A DNA stretch of 7,639 nt from an archaeon (GCA_024409145.1 JAKSUF010000066.1:1-7639), one strand, 5' to 3'; counted from the first letter of the stretch, positions 1 through 6,818 are shown. The notes: generated from the sequence alone by a model not told the origin. A program made the numbers and translations.

Positions 1-15
1 GATCGTCAGTATTAA
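1..15 (+). CDS. Possible 3' end of an upstream gene
   Basis: Reading from base 1 gives four codons (Asp-Arg-Gln-Tyr) and a TAA at 13-15, just before a rho-independent terminator. This fits the tail of a plus-strand gene that begins outside the window, but four codons cannot identify it. A second frame also stops nearby (TGA at 18-20), so the frame itself is uncertain. The terminator shows that transcription arrives from the left. Confidence 0.3.
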   Translation, partial: DRQY

Positions 16-21
16 GTTGAA

Positions 22-54
22 GAAAGATAAGAATTTTCTTATCTTTCTTTTTTT
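22..54 (+). terminator. Rho-independent terminator of the upstream gene
   Basis: An 11-bp stem (22-32 paired with 37-47) with a four-base loop is followed by an unbroken run of seven T residues (48-54). The run lies on the plus-strand 3' side, so the hairpin ends rightward transcription from an upstream gene. It also separates that gene from the flagellar block that follows. Confidence 0.85.
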
Positions 55-85
55 GTGTTCTTTTAGATTTTTTCAAATTTAGTAT

Positions 86-111
86 TAACATTTTTTTATT
101 TTTGACGATAA
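86..111 (+). promoter_or_regulatory. Sigma-28 (SigD)-like promoter for the FliK-like gene
   Basis: TAAC at 86-89 and GACGATAA at 104-111, 14 bases apart, resemble the Firmicutes sigma-28 consensus (TAAA, about 15 bases, GCCGATAT). The -10 element matches at six of eight positions and the -35 at three of four. Placing the -35 one base earlier (TTAA) gives a 15-base spacer. The predicted start lies about 45-50 bases before the ATG at 165. It is weaker than the flagellin promoter, but the position and the flagellar context support it. Confidence 0.55.
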
Positions 112-164
112 AGTAATAGGGACAAAATTGTGAAATTTTATCTAATTTAACAGAAGGTGAAGAT

Positions 165-3100
165 ATGAAGACAGGAAATATTGAAAACAAAACTAGTATT
201 TTAAATATCACAAATCAAAATATTAAATCTAACAATCTAAAAAAAGGTGATATTCTAACTGGTATTGTTCAAGGGATTGATAATAATAAAGTAAATATAA
301 ACTTCTCTAAGATAGATAAGACATGTTCATTAAATTTAGATAAATTGATGTCTGGAGTGAAAATTGGTGATCAAATTGATTTTGAAGTTAAGAGTGCTGA
401 TTCAGATAAATTAGAATTAGGATTGGCTAATCTAGACAAAATGATATCTAACATTGATGTATTAAAAAGTGATGAGTTTAAAGGGTTATCTTCAAAAGAT
501 GTTTTTGAAAGTTATGACTTTATTGAAAGCGATGAAGATAAAACAAAACCTGAACAAGAAGAAAAAGATGATTCTTTAAAAACATTATCAAAGAATGCAT
601 ATGATGAAGCAATTAAGAAAATAATGACTCATGAAAATTATGATATCTTAAAATTATCATTACATGAATTTGTAAGTATGCTTGTTGATTATAATAATGA
701 TAAACTTGCAGGAATTGAATCAAGCGATGCAAATTTAGTTAAGAGTTTAGTTGATAATAAATTTGAAATGAAAGAAGATGAAGTAATCTTCCCAGAAGAA
801 ATTAAACAAGAATTAGTAAATATATTAAATGTATCATCATCACTAGAAAATATTGATGATGATGAAGCAGAAAAAATATCATTAGATATTATTAAAGAAA
901 ATAAAACCTTAACATTAAATAATGTATATGAATCAAAACATAAAGCATTAGCAGTTAAGAATGCTGAATTTGATGTTGATAGTTTTACAAATGATATTAA
1001 AAAAATCTTAAGTGATAATGATATTGAAATAAATAATGAAAATATAGAAGATAGTAAAAAACTTATTACAAATGAAATTGATGTGACAAAAGAAAACATA
1101 AATAGATTTAAAGAACTTAAAGAATCTATTAAAAATATTTCTAAAGAAGATGTTATAACAAAAAAACTAAAAGATATTACAATGAATGGTGATACTGATT
1201 CTGATGTTTGCCTTGAAACCGACAAACGTTTGGAAGAAGTAGCAAAAGAATTTAATGATTCGATAGATAAAGTTTTAGATAATAAAAAGATATTATCTAA
1301 AGTAAATGATCAATTTAAAGATATAAAAAGAACTTCTTTAAAACAAATAAATGATTTTGTAAATAAATTAGTTGAAGTTCCAAAAGAAGAAACAAATGTT
1401 GAAACAGAACTTACTAAAACATTACAAGAAGCAAGATTACTATTTACAGCTAAGAGTGCTTATACAATGTTTAGTAAAGGAATAGATGTATTTGTAAGTC
1501 CATTAAAAGATGTTGTAGCTTCACTTAAACAAATTGATGCAAATGAAAAACAAATTGTGAATGGTGCAAAATTAAATGAACTTAATGAAAATTTATCGAA
1601 TTTACAAGTTAGAAATTTAGAAATATATAAAGATAACATTAATGATAATAAATTATCTAGTATAGAATTTTATGCAAAAGCTAATAAAGATATTTTATTA
1701 AATAAGGATAATAAATTACTAATAACTAATGTTAGTAAATTAACACCAAGTGATATTGAACAAATATATGAAAACAATATGATTGAATCTCACTATACAC
1801 TAAATGGTGAACATAGTATTGCTAAAAGAAATATTAATGAAATTTTAGATATGCTTGGTATTGATAATACAGAATTAAATCAAAAATGTGGAATTATTCT
1901 TTCACTTTCAGGCAATGAAGTGTCTGAAGAAAATATTAATAAAATAAAAGCAGCTGAAGAAAAAATGGATTTTGTTATGAAAAATTTAACTCCTAAAGTT
2001 GCTTTATCAATTATCGAAGATGGTGTTGATGTATCAAGACAGGACATTGATACTGTAATTGAACTTATTAATAGAAAGATAGAAGTATTAAAATTAAATG
2101 ATGATTTAAAAATCAAAAATAATCTAATAGATAATATTAACAATCAAGATTTATTATATGATTCACTTGCAGATCTGATAACATCAAACAAAATGCCTGA
2201 TGAAGTTAAAGATGCTTTGCTTGGATTATATAAAGTTGTTAACAAAGTTAATAAGTATTCAGATGCTGGTCTTGGAATATTAAATTTTATGCCAGACGAA
2301 GATACAAGTAAATTAAATTTAACATTAAGAGATGTTTTTGATGCAACTAAAGTTTTAGAAAGAAAACAATATGGTAATGTAATTGATAAATCTATCGATG
2401 ATGCATTCGGATCAATAGAGCTTATTACTAAAGATACTAATGCTAAAGAATTACTTGATAATGCGTTTAACAAGATAAAAGAGAAATTACAAACTATGAA
2501 TAAAACTTTAGATAATGAAGTAATAAAAGAAGTAAATTCTAATATTAAATTTGCAACAGACAATAAGGAAATATTAGAAACACTTTATAATGATCAAAAA
2601 GAAATTACATTAGAAGATATAGAAAAAGTAAGAAACTTTGAGGAAAGCAAAACTTTACTTAAAGATAATGTAATGACAAATGAAGTTCTTTCAAACAATG
2701 ATATGCTTCGTGAAGATATTGATAAAGTTTCAAAACAAATGAAGAATGAAACATTTAATGATGATATTGAAGATGAACATATCAAAGAATTGAGAAGAGA
2801 AAGAAATAAAGATGTTAAAGATATCTTAGATACATTTGAAAATGAAACAGATACAAATCCAAATTCATTAGATGTAACTAAAAAGATATTAGAATCTAAA
2901 CAAGAATTAATTAATAAAATTGATAGTATAAACAAAGTATTAAAGATGACAGATGCAACTAATAATGCATTAACTGCATCTGTATTTATCAATGAAGAAT
3001 TAACAAATGTAAATATCTATTTTGATAATGATATAGATTTATCAAAAGAAGAAAATGGTATGGTTATTTCAATGCATTTATTAAATGCTGGTGATATTAA

Positions 3101-3335
3101 AGCAGATGTTAGAATAAATAATGAATCTAAGTTGATTAGAATTAATTATTTGACAAATAACGAAGATGGAGTAAGTGCAATTAAAGATTCAATAAATGAA
3201 ATACTTAATACATTTAATTCATCATATAAAGTTAGTGATATAACTATCAATGGTAAGAAGACAAATAAAATAAATGATAATAATAATTTATATATAAAGA
3301 GTATGAATTTGAAAAATAAATTATCACAATTATAG
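165..3335 (+). CDS. Very large FliK-like flagellar protein with helical repeats
   Basis: This 1056-aa protein is acidic and rich in Lys, Asn, Asp and Glu, with no signal peptide or membrane segment. Residues about 25-90 look like a small beta-rich domain (LKKGDILTGIVQGID, then VKIGDQIDFEV), similar to segments of FliK/YlqG-type proteins. Residues 95-140 form an acidic linker. Residues about 140-930 are mainly helical, with a degenerate element near 304-318, 526-536, 584-600, 621-640 and 811-828 (pattern V-[ST]-x-E-[ND]-I-x-x-[IFV]). Residues about 936-1030 resemble the FliK C-terminal domain: HLLNAGDIKADVRI, a second strand, a helix and a final strand. A role in hook-length control or export switching is an inference. 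It may belong to the clostridial family named DUF6240, recalled from memory and not verified. FliK is usually 350-650 aa, so this one is about twice normal size. The ATG at 165 has an AGAAGGTGA ribosome site 5-13 bases before it. The first gene of the late flagellar block. Confidence 0.75.
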   Translation: MKTGNIENKTSILNITNQNIKSNNLKKGDILTGIVQGIDNNKVNINFSKIDKTCSLNLDKLMSGVKIGDQIDFEVKSADSDKLELGLANLDKMISNIDVLKSDEFKGLSSKDVFESYDFIESDEDKTKPEQEEKDDSLKTLSKNAYDEAIKKIMTHENYDILKLSLHEFVSMLVDYNNDKLAGIESSDANLVKSLVDNKFEMKEDEVIFPEEIKQELVNILNVSSSLENIDDDEAEKISLDIIKENKTLTLNNVYESKHKALAVKNAEFDVDSFTNDIKKILSDNDIEINNENIEDSKKLITNEIDVTKENINRFKELKESIKNISKEDVITKKLKDITMNGDTDSDVCLETDKRLEEVAKEFNDSIDKVLDNKKILSKVNDQFKDIKRTSLKQINDFVNKLVEVPKEETNVETELTKTLQEARLLFTAKSAYTMFSKGIDVFVSPLKDVVASLKQIDANEKQIVNGAKLNELNENLSNLQVRNLEIYKDNINDNKLSSIEFYAKANKDILLNKDNKLLITNVSKLTPSDIEQIYENNMIESHYTLNGEHSIAKRNINEILDMLGIDNTELNQKCGIILSLSGNEVSEENINKIKAAEEKMDFVMKNLTPKVALSIIEDGVDVSRQDIDTVIELINRKIEVLKLNDDLKIKNNLIDNINNQDLLYDSLADLITSNKMPDEVKDALLGLYKVVNKVNKYSDAGLGILNFMPDEDTSKLNLTLRDVFDATKVLERKQYGNVIDKSIDDAFGSIELITKDTNAKELLDNAFNKIKEKLQTMNKTLDNEVIKEVNSNIKFATDNKEILETLYNDQKEITLEDIEKVRNFEESKTLLKDNVMTNEVLSNNDMLREDIDKVSKQMKNETFNDDIEDEHIKELRRERNKDVKDILDTFENETDTNPNSLDVTKKILESKQELINKIDSINKVLKMTDATNNALTASVFINEELTNVNIYFDNDIDLSKEENGMVISMHLLNAGDIKADVRINNESKLIRINYLTNNEDGVSAIKDSINEILNTFNSSYKVSDITINGKKTNKINDNNNLYIKSMNLKNKLSQL

Positions 3336-3346
3336 AGGGGGCACAT

Positions 3347-3475
3347 ATGAGAATAGAAAATGATCAAATTGATGAAAAGAAAAGAGAAGAATACTTAAAG
3401 ATAGCATCTCAAGTAATTCATACTTTAGAATTAATAGATAAAAAGGCTGAAGAAGAAAAGAAAAAGAACGCATAA
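3347..3475 (+). CDS. Small 42-aa charged protein of unknown function
   Basis: An ATG at 3347 follows a purine-rich ribosome site (GAGGGGG, 3335-3341) at good spacing, only 11 bases after the stop of the large gene. The frame runs 42 codons to a TAA at 3473-3475. The product starts MRIENDQIDEKKREEYLKI and appears to be one amphipathic helix (EEYLKIASQVIHTLELIDKK) with a Lys/Glu-rich tail ending in Asn-Ala. It has no cysteine, signal peptide or membrane segment. It is very probably translated with the large gene. The next gene's promoter begins four bases after its stop, so it has not been invaded by that element. I do not recognise the family. It is not an obvious FlaG, FliT, FlgM, CsrA or FlhB-tail homologue. 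A small chaperone or partner of the large protein is a guess from position only. Confidence 0.65.
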   Translation: MRIENDQIDEKKREEYLKIASQVIHTLELIDKKAEEEKKKNA

Positions 3476-3479
3476 ACAT

Positions 3480-3506
3480 TAAGAAAAAGGCTAAAAATGC
3501 CGATAT
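3480..3506 (+). promoter_or_regulatory. Sigma-28 (SigD) promoter of the flagellin gene
   Basis: The -10 element GCCGATAT (3499-3506) is identical to the Bacillus subtilis SigD consensus. The -35 TAAG (3480-3483) matches three of four positions at the ideal 15-base spacing. Transcription should start near 3512-3514, giving an untranslated leader of about 30 bases before the flagellin ATG. This is the best promoter of its class in the window. It marks flagellin and fliS as late flagellar genes, expressed once the hook and basal body are complete. Confidence 0.9.
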
Positions 3507-3544
3507 ATATTTAAAGGAAAAAGAAACTAGACAGGAGGCGTATT

Positions 3545-5320
3545 ATGAAATTAAATACAAATATTGCGTCATTAAAAGTATTAAATACAATGAATAAAAA
3601 TAATTCTAGATTAGAAAAATCTATCGAACGTTTATCATCTGGATTAAAAATCAATAAAGCTGCAGACGATGCAACTGGACTTGCTATTTCAAGAAAGATG
3701 CAAGTACAAATTGATGCTTTAGGAAAAGCTTCAGAAAATGCTAACGATGGTATTAGTTTAATACAAACAGCAGAAGGAGCTTTAAATGAAGTTCATTCTA
3801 TCTTACAAAGAATGAGAGAATTATCAATTCAATCAGCAAACGGAAGTTTATCAGATGAAGATAGAAATTCTGTTCAATCAGAAATTGATATGTTAAAAGA
3901 TGAAGTAGATAGAATTTCTAGTACAGTTCAATTTAACAGTATGAACTTATTAGATGGAAGTATAGATTCAAAAACTTATTCTGATAGAGAAGATGTAGCT
4001 ACAGTTATTTCAACATCAGATGGTGTTGATACAGGTAAATATAATTTTACAGTAGATAAAGCAGCTACACAAACAAGTATTATATCAAACACAATTAATA
4101 GAGGAATTGTTGGTGAAGATGGTAAGATGAAAACATCTGGAACAATTTATATTAATGGTGCACAAATTGATATTACAACAAATATGACTGAAGAAGAAGC
4201 ATATGCAGCATTAAGAGATGCAGCAGAACTTAGTGATGTAACATTAAAATCAACAACAGGTAAATTAGTGTCATTAGATGCATCAGGAAATAATACAGCT
4301 AAATTAGTTTTAGAACATCAAATACATGGTGAAAGAGAAATAACATTTGGCGGTGATGAAACATTATTAATGTTACTTGGATTCTCAAATGCAACAAAAG
4401 ATACTGCTAGTACAACAAGAATAGAAGTAACAGGTACAGCACTTGATCAAGATCTAACAGCTTGTCGTGGACAAAGTGTAAAAGTAAATGGAATAGATGT
4501 TGAGTTTACAGATGACATGACAACAATGAAAGATTTATTAATGAAAATGCAAAAATCAGATATATGTGGAACAGCAGTTCAAGAATCTGCTGATGGAACA
4601 TCAATATTATTTGATAGTGCATTCTTTGAATTAGGATTAGAAACAACAGATAACACAGATTTATATTCTGCAATAAGTGACTTATGGACAACTTCAACTA
4701 AGACAACTTATGCAGATGGTACTGATTTATTAAATGGTACAGTTGGAAGAAATGCAGTAGTAACAATTCCACCATCAGTACCTAATGAAGGATTTACATC
4801 AGGAACAACATATAAAGCTGATGGAAATAAAATTACATTTACAGGAGTAGATGGATTTGAACTATTAGTAGAAAATGCTGGACAAGTTGGTGATGTTGAA
4901 TTAATTATTACAGCACAAGGTAGATTAGATTTACAAATTGGTGCTAACAATGGTCAAACAATGACAATTAGAATTCCAAACATGAGTAGTAAAGCTATTG
5001 GAATTGAAAACATAAATATTAGAACAAGATTAACAGCAGAAGATGCTATTTCAGCATTAGATGATGCAATTGCAAAAGTATCACAAGTCAGATCTAAACT
5101 TGGAGCTTTCCAAAATAGATTAGACTATACAGTAAACAGCTTAACATCATCGCAACAAAACTTAACAGAATCATTATCTAGAATTCAAGATACTGATATG
5201 GCAGAAGAAATGAGTGAATATACACAAAGTAATATTTTATCAGAAGCTGGTATTTCAATTCTTGCTCAAGCAAATCAAAGACCACAAGGAATCTTAACAT
5301 TATTACAAAACATGATTTAA
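3545..5320 (+). CDS. fliC: Flagellin, filament subunit with enlarged central region
   Basis: This is the secreted protein that polymerises into the flagellar filament (fliC, or hag in Bacillus). Residues 1-140 are the conserved D0/D1 domain (MKLNTNIASLKVLNTM, then SIERLSSGLKINKAADDATGLAIS). Residues about 495-591 are the C-terminal D1/D0 domain, ending in the usual LAQANQRPQGILTLLQ pattern. The centre (about 145-490) is larger than in short flagellins and holds two related segments, about 198-280 (IYINGAQIDITTNMT) and 309-366 (VKVNGIDVEFTDDMT), like flagellin IN motifs. R89, L93 and E113 align with Salmonella FliC R90, L94 and E114, which contact Toll-like receptor 5. Two cysteines (C307, C341) are unusual, as most flagellins have none. 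The length of 591 aa compares with about 270-500 for many relatives. An AGGAGG at 3533-3538 sets the ATG. A sigma-28 promoter lies upstream and fliS begins 18 bases downstream. Confidence 0.97.
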   Translation: MKLNTNIASLKVLNTMNKNNSRLEKSIERLSSGLKINKAADDATGLAISRKMQVQIDALGKASENANDGISLIQTAEGALNEVHSILQRMRELSIQSANGSLSDEDRNSVQSEIDMLKDEVDRISSTVQFNSMNLLDGSIDSKTYSDREDVATVISTSDGVDTGKYNFTVDKAATQTSIISNTINRGIVGEDGKMKTSGTIYINGAQIDITTNMTEEEAYAALRDAAELSDVTLKSTTGKLVSLDASGNNTAKLVLEHQIHGEREITFGGDETLLMLLGFSNATKDTASTTRIEVTGTALDQDLTACRGQSVKVNGIDVEFTDDMTTMKDLLMKMQKSDICGTAVQESADGTSILFDSAFFELGLETTDNTDLYSAISDLWTTSTKTTYADGTDLLNGTVGRNAVVTIPPSVPNEGFTSGTTYKADGNKITFTGVDGFELLVENAGQVGDVELIITAQGRLDLQIGANNGQTMTIRIPNMSSKAIGIENINIRTRLTAEDAISALDDAIAKVSQVRSKLGAFQNRLDYTVNSLTSSQQNLTESLSRIQDTDMAEEMSEYTQSNILSEAGISILAQANQRPQGILTLLQNMI

Positions 5321-5338
5321 TAAAGGAGATGATTTAGT

Positions 5339-5800
5339 ATGGAAATAACAACAGCACGAGTAGTTAATTCTACACCAATAGAATTAGTAACATTAAGTTT
5401 TGAAGTTATATTAGATAATTTAAAAACATCTCTTGATCAAATAGATAATAATGAAAAAATAAATTTAGAGATTTCAAAAGCATTTGTAAAAGATTTAAGT
5501 AATTCATTAGATATGAAATACGAAATTTCAAAAAATTTAAAAGCACTATATACTTATACTTTAGAAAGATTAGTTAGTGCAGAGATTACTAGTGATAATA
5601 GCAGGATGAAAAAATATATTGAAGAAGCAATAAGTGTAATGGAAAAGTTAAGCGATTCATTTAATGAAGTTTCAAAAATGGATTTAAATGATAAACGTGT
5701 TATGGAAAACACAGATGCAATTTATTCTGGTTTAACTTATGGAATGAATGGTTTAAATGAAACAGTAGTAGGTAATACAAACAGAGGATTAAAAGCATAA
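5339..5800 (+). CDS. fliS: FliS-like flagellin export chaperone with C-terminal extension
   Basis: FliS is a small cytoplasmic four-helix chaperone that wraps the C-terminal D0 helices of flagellin, prevents early polymerisation and delivers it to the export gate. In Bacillus it also tunes the FliW-CsrA switch. Residues 12-34 (TPIELVTLSFEVILDNLKTS) match the first FliS helix. Further helices lie at about 43-58, 61-83 (ISKNLKALYTYTLERLVSAE) and 88-112. The protein has 153 aa against about 125-135 normally. The extra residues are a tail (about 115-153) with AIYSGLTYGMNGLNET and a final NRGLKA, while the N-terminus before helix 1 is shorter than usual and lacks the common Tyr-rich stretch. Start at ATG 5339 with AAAGGAGATGA upstream. 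It lies 18 bases after flagellin, so the two are almost surely co-transcribed from the sigma-28 promoter and end at the hairpin just after the stop. Confidence 0.88.
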   Translation: MEITTARVVNSTPIELVTLSFEVILDNLKTSLDQIDNNEKINLEISKAFVKDLSNSLDMKYEISKNLKALYTYTLERLVSAEITSDNSRMKKYIEEAISVMEKLSDSFNEVSKMDLNDKRVMENTDAIYSGLTYGMNGLNETVVGNTNRGLKA

Positions 5801-5808
5801 TGATATAT

Positions 5809-5845
5809 AAAAAAATTTCTCTTGCGAAGCAAGAGAAATTTTTTT
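5809..5845. terminator. Bidirectional rho-independent terminator between fliS and the HAD gene
   Basis: A perfect 17-bp inverted repeat (5809-5825 with 5829-5845) has a GAA triloop. Its base has A residues on the left and T residues on the right, so either strand gives a stable stem followed by a U-run. It sits nine bases after the fliS stop and about 50 bases past the end of the convergent HAD gene, and should terminate both. The loop region GCGAAGC is a known unusually stable mini-hairpin sequence. Confidence 0.93.
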
Positions 5846-5894
5846 ATTGTGATATTAATTTTTAATTTTGATTTTATATAATTAATATTCGATT

Positions 5895-6632
5895 TTAATA
5901 TTCAAAAAATTCTACATCATTAATATTTATTTTATATATAACATCTTTTCTTTCAACAATAGTAGTAATTCTTTCTGCAAGTTCAGGAGTTTCTTTTACA
6001 TGATTAATTAATTCTTTAGTTGGATTAATCATTGTTGGATATTTTACAGCATTAAGCATTGTGAAATCTCCATTAGTATCTCCATATGCATAACTTTCAT
6101 TTAAATCGATATCATATTTTTCTACAAATTTATTTAGTGCATTAATTTTACTTTCTCTATCCCACATAGGAATAACTTTACCTGTATATTCATGTGTTTC
6201 TGGATCAGTAATGAAAACAGTACCAGCAACATCATCAACTCCAAGTTTTTTTCCAAGTCCACTAGCAAGATCATAACTTGATCCTGAAATGATTATTACT
6301 TTATGTCCTTGTTCTTTGTGCCATTGTAATCTATTCTTTGTATGTCTAAATAATTTTTCACATTTTTCTTCTATAACTTGTTTAGCTAAAAATTTAATTA
6401 CACCTTCATCAACACCAACGATACATTCGTGATAAACTTTTGATAACTTATCAATATAATCATCATAGTTAGCTTCACGATTCACCCATTTATCATAAAG
6501 AGGTTTAACTTCGTTATACCATTTATAATCAGAAACTATTCCATTTTTAGAAAGCTTTTTAAAAAGTTCTACAGATAAAGCTTCACGATATAATGTTCCA
6601 TCAATGTCATAGAACGCTGCAATATTTCCCAT
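5895..6632 (-). CDS. HAD superfamily hydrolase, subfamily IB (phosphoserine phosphatase-like)
   Basis: This 245-aa soluble protein has all four HAD motifs. Motif I is FYDIDGT, with nucleophile D9 and acid/base D11. Motif II is IIISGSS, with S116. Motif III is K162 (RESKINAL). Motif IV is AYGDTNGD, with Mg-binding D185 and D189. The region between motifs I and II (about 18-100) is an alpha-helical C1 cap, which marks the IB group of phosphoserine phosphatase-like enzymes. It should remove phosphate from a small metabolite or phosphoprotein, but the true substrate cannot be read from sequence. The start at 6632 is set by AGGGAGGT four bases upstream. It faces fliS, shares its terminator and diverges from mraZ. 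It is probably monocistronic, with a housekeeping promoter at 6662-6690 and a possible sigma-28 promoter at 6739-6765. The C-terminal tail (about 225-245) is a short extension of no clear function. Confidence 0.9.
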   Translation of the reverse strand: MGNIAAFYDIDGTLYREALSVELFKKLSKNGIVSDYKWYNEVKPLYDKWVNREANYDDYIDKLSKVYHECIVGVDEGVIKFLAKQVIEEKCEKLFRHTKNRLQWHKEQGHKVIIISGSSYDLASGLGKKLGVDDVAGTVFITDPETHEYTGKVIPMWDRESKINALNKFVEKYDIDLNESYAYGDTNGDFTMLNAVKYPTMINPTKELINHVKETPELAERITTIVERKDVIYKININDVEFFEY

Positions 6633-6661
6633 GTTTACCTCCCTAAATTTTTATTATAGAT

Positions 6662-6690
6662 ATTATATTTGAAATTCTCTTTAAAGTAAA
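6662..6690 (-). promoter_or_regulatory. Housekeeping (sigma-A) promoter of the HAD gene
   Basis: On the minus strand TTTACT (6690-6685) and TATAAT (6667-6662) are 17 bases apart. The -10 is perfect and the -35 matches at four of six positions. Transcription should start near 6655, leaving a leader of about 20 bases that includes the ribosome site. Confidence 0.8.
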
Positions 6691-6695
6691 GAGAA
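6675..6695. repeat. Nine-bp inverted repeat over the HAD promoter (possible operator)
   Basis: TTCTCTTTA (6675-6683) and TAAAGAGAA (6687-6695) form a perfect inverted repeat around a three-base centre. It covers the -35 element and much of the spacer of the sigma-A promoter, where a dimeric repressor would block RNA polymerase. It lacks a proper U-run on either side, so it is unlikely to be a terminator. No regulator is known from the window, so the operator role is inferred. Confidence 0.45.
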
Positions 6696-6699
6696 AAGT

Positions 6700-6730
6700 A
6701 GCACTTATTTTTTCTTATTGAACTAGTGCT
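6700..6730. repeat. Six-bp inverted repeat with wide spacing
   Basis: AGCACT (6700-6705) and AGTGCT (6725-6730) are reverse complements separated by 19 bases. The pair would lie at the very 5' end of a transcript from the putative sigma-28 promoter of the HAD gene. It could be a leader hairpin or chance. Support is weak. Confidence 0.25.
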
Positions 6731-6738
6731 TAAATAAC

Positions 6739-6765
6739 TTATCGGCATATTAAAAAAATAAATTA
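6739..6765 (-). promoter_or_regulatory. Second sigma-28-like promoter, facing the HAD gene
   Basis: On the minus strand TAAT (6765-6762) and GCCGATAA (6746-6739) are exactly 15 bases apart. The -10 matches the SigD consensus at seven of eight positions and the -35 at three of four, with optimal spacing. Transcription would start near 6732, about 100 bases before the HAD start codon, with only the sigma-A promoter and two inverted repeats between. This would place the HAD gene in the late flagellar regulon. Confidence 0.6.
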
Positions 6766-6818
6766 TTGATTCTTATAAATATATTAAATAGGGTAGATAT
6801 TGGAAAAAAATTTATTGA

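Noticed and set aside
102..107. TTGACG as a sigma-A -35 before the large gene
   Set aside because: No usable -10 is found 16-18 bases downstream, and it overlaps a better sigma-28-like element.
689..2992. Several long minus-strand open frames opposite the large gene
   Set aside because: They are Ser/Leu/Phe/Ile-rich shadows of an AT-rich coding strand, and the plus-strand gene in the same place has a good start and recognisable domains.
3347..3475. Small FlhB C-terminal-like protein (as found next to FliK-like genes in Bacillus)
   Set aside because: The 42-aa product has no NPTH-type or other FlhB signature and is too short.
3473..3476. TAAA as the -35 of the flagellin promoter
   Set aside because: The spacing to GCCGATAT would be 22 bases. 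TAAG at 3480-3483 gives the ideal 15.
4506..4950. Minus-strand open frames inside the flagellin gene
   Set aside because: They are fully covered by an unmistakable flagellin on the plus strand and encode no recognisable motif.
6675..6695. Terminator hairpin
   Set aside because: Neither side has a proper T-run, and it overlaps a strong promoter instead.
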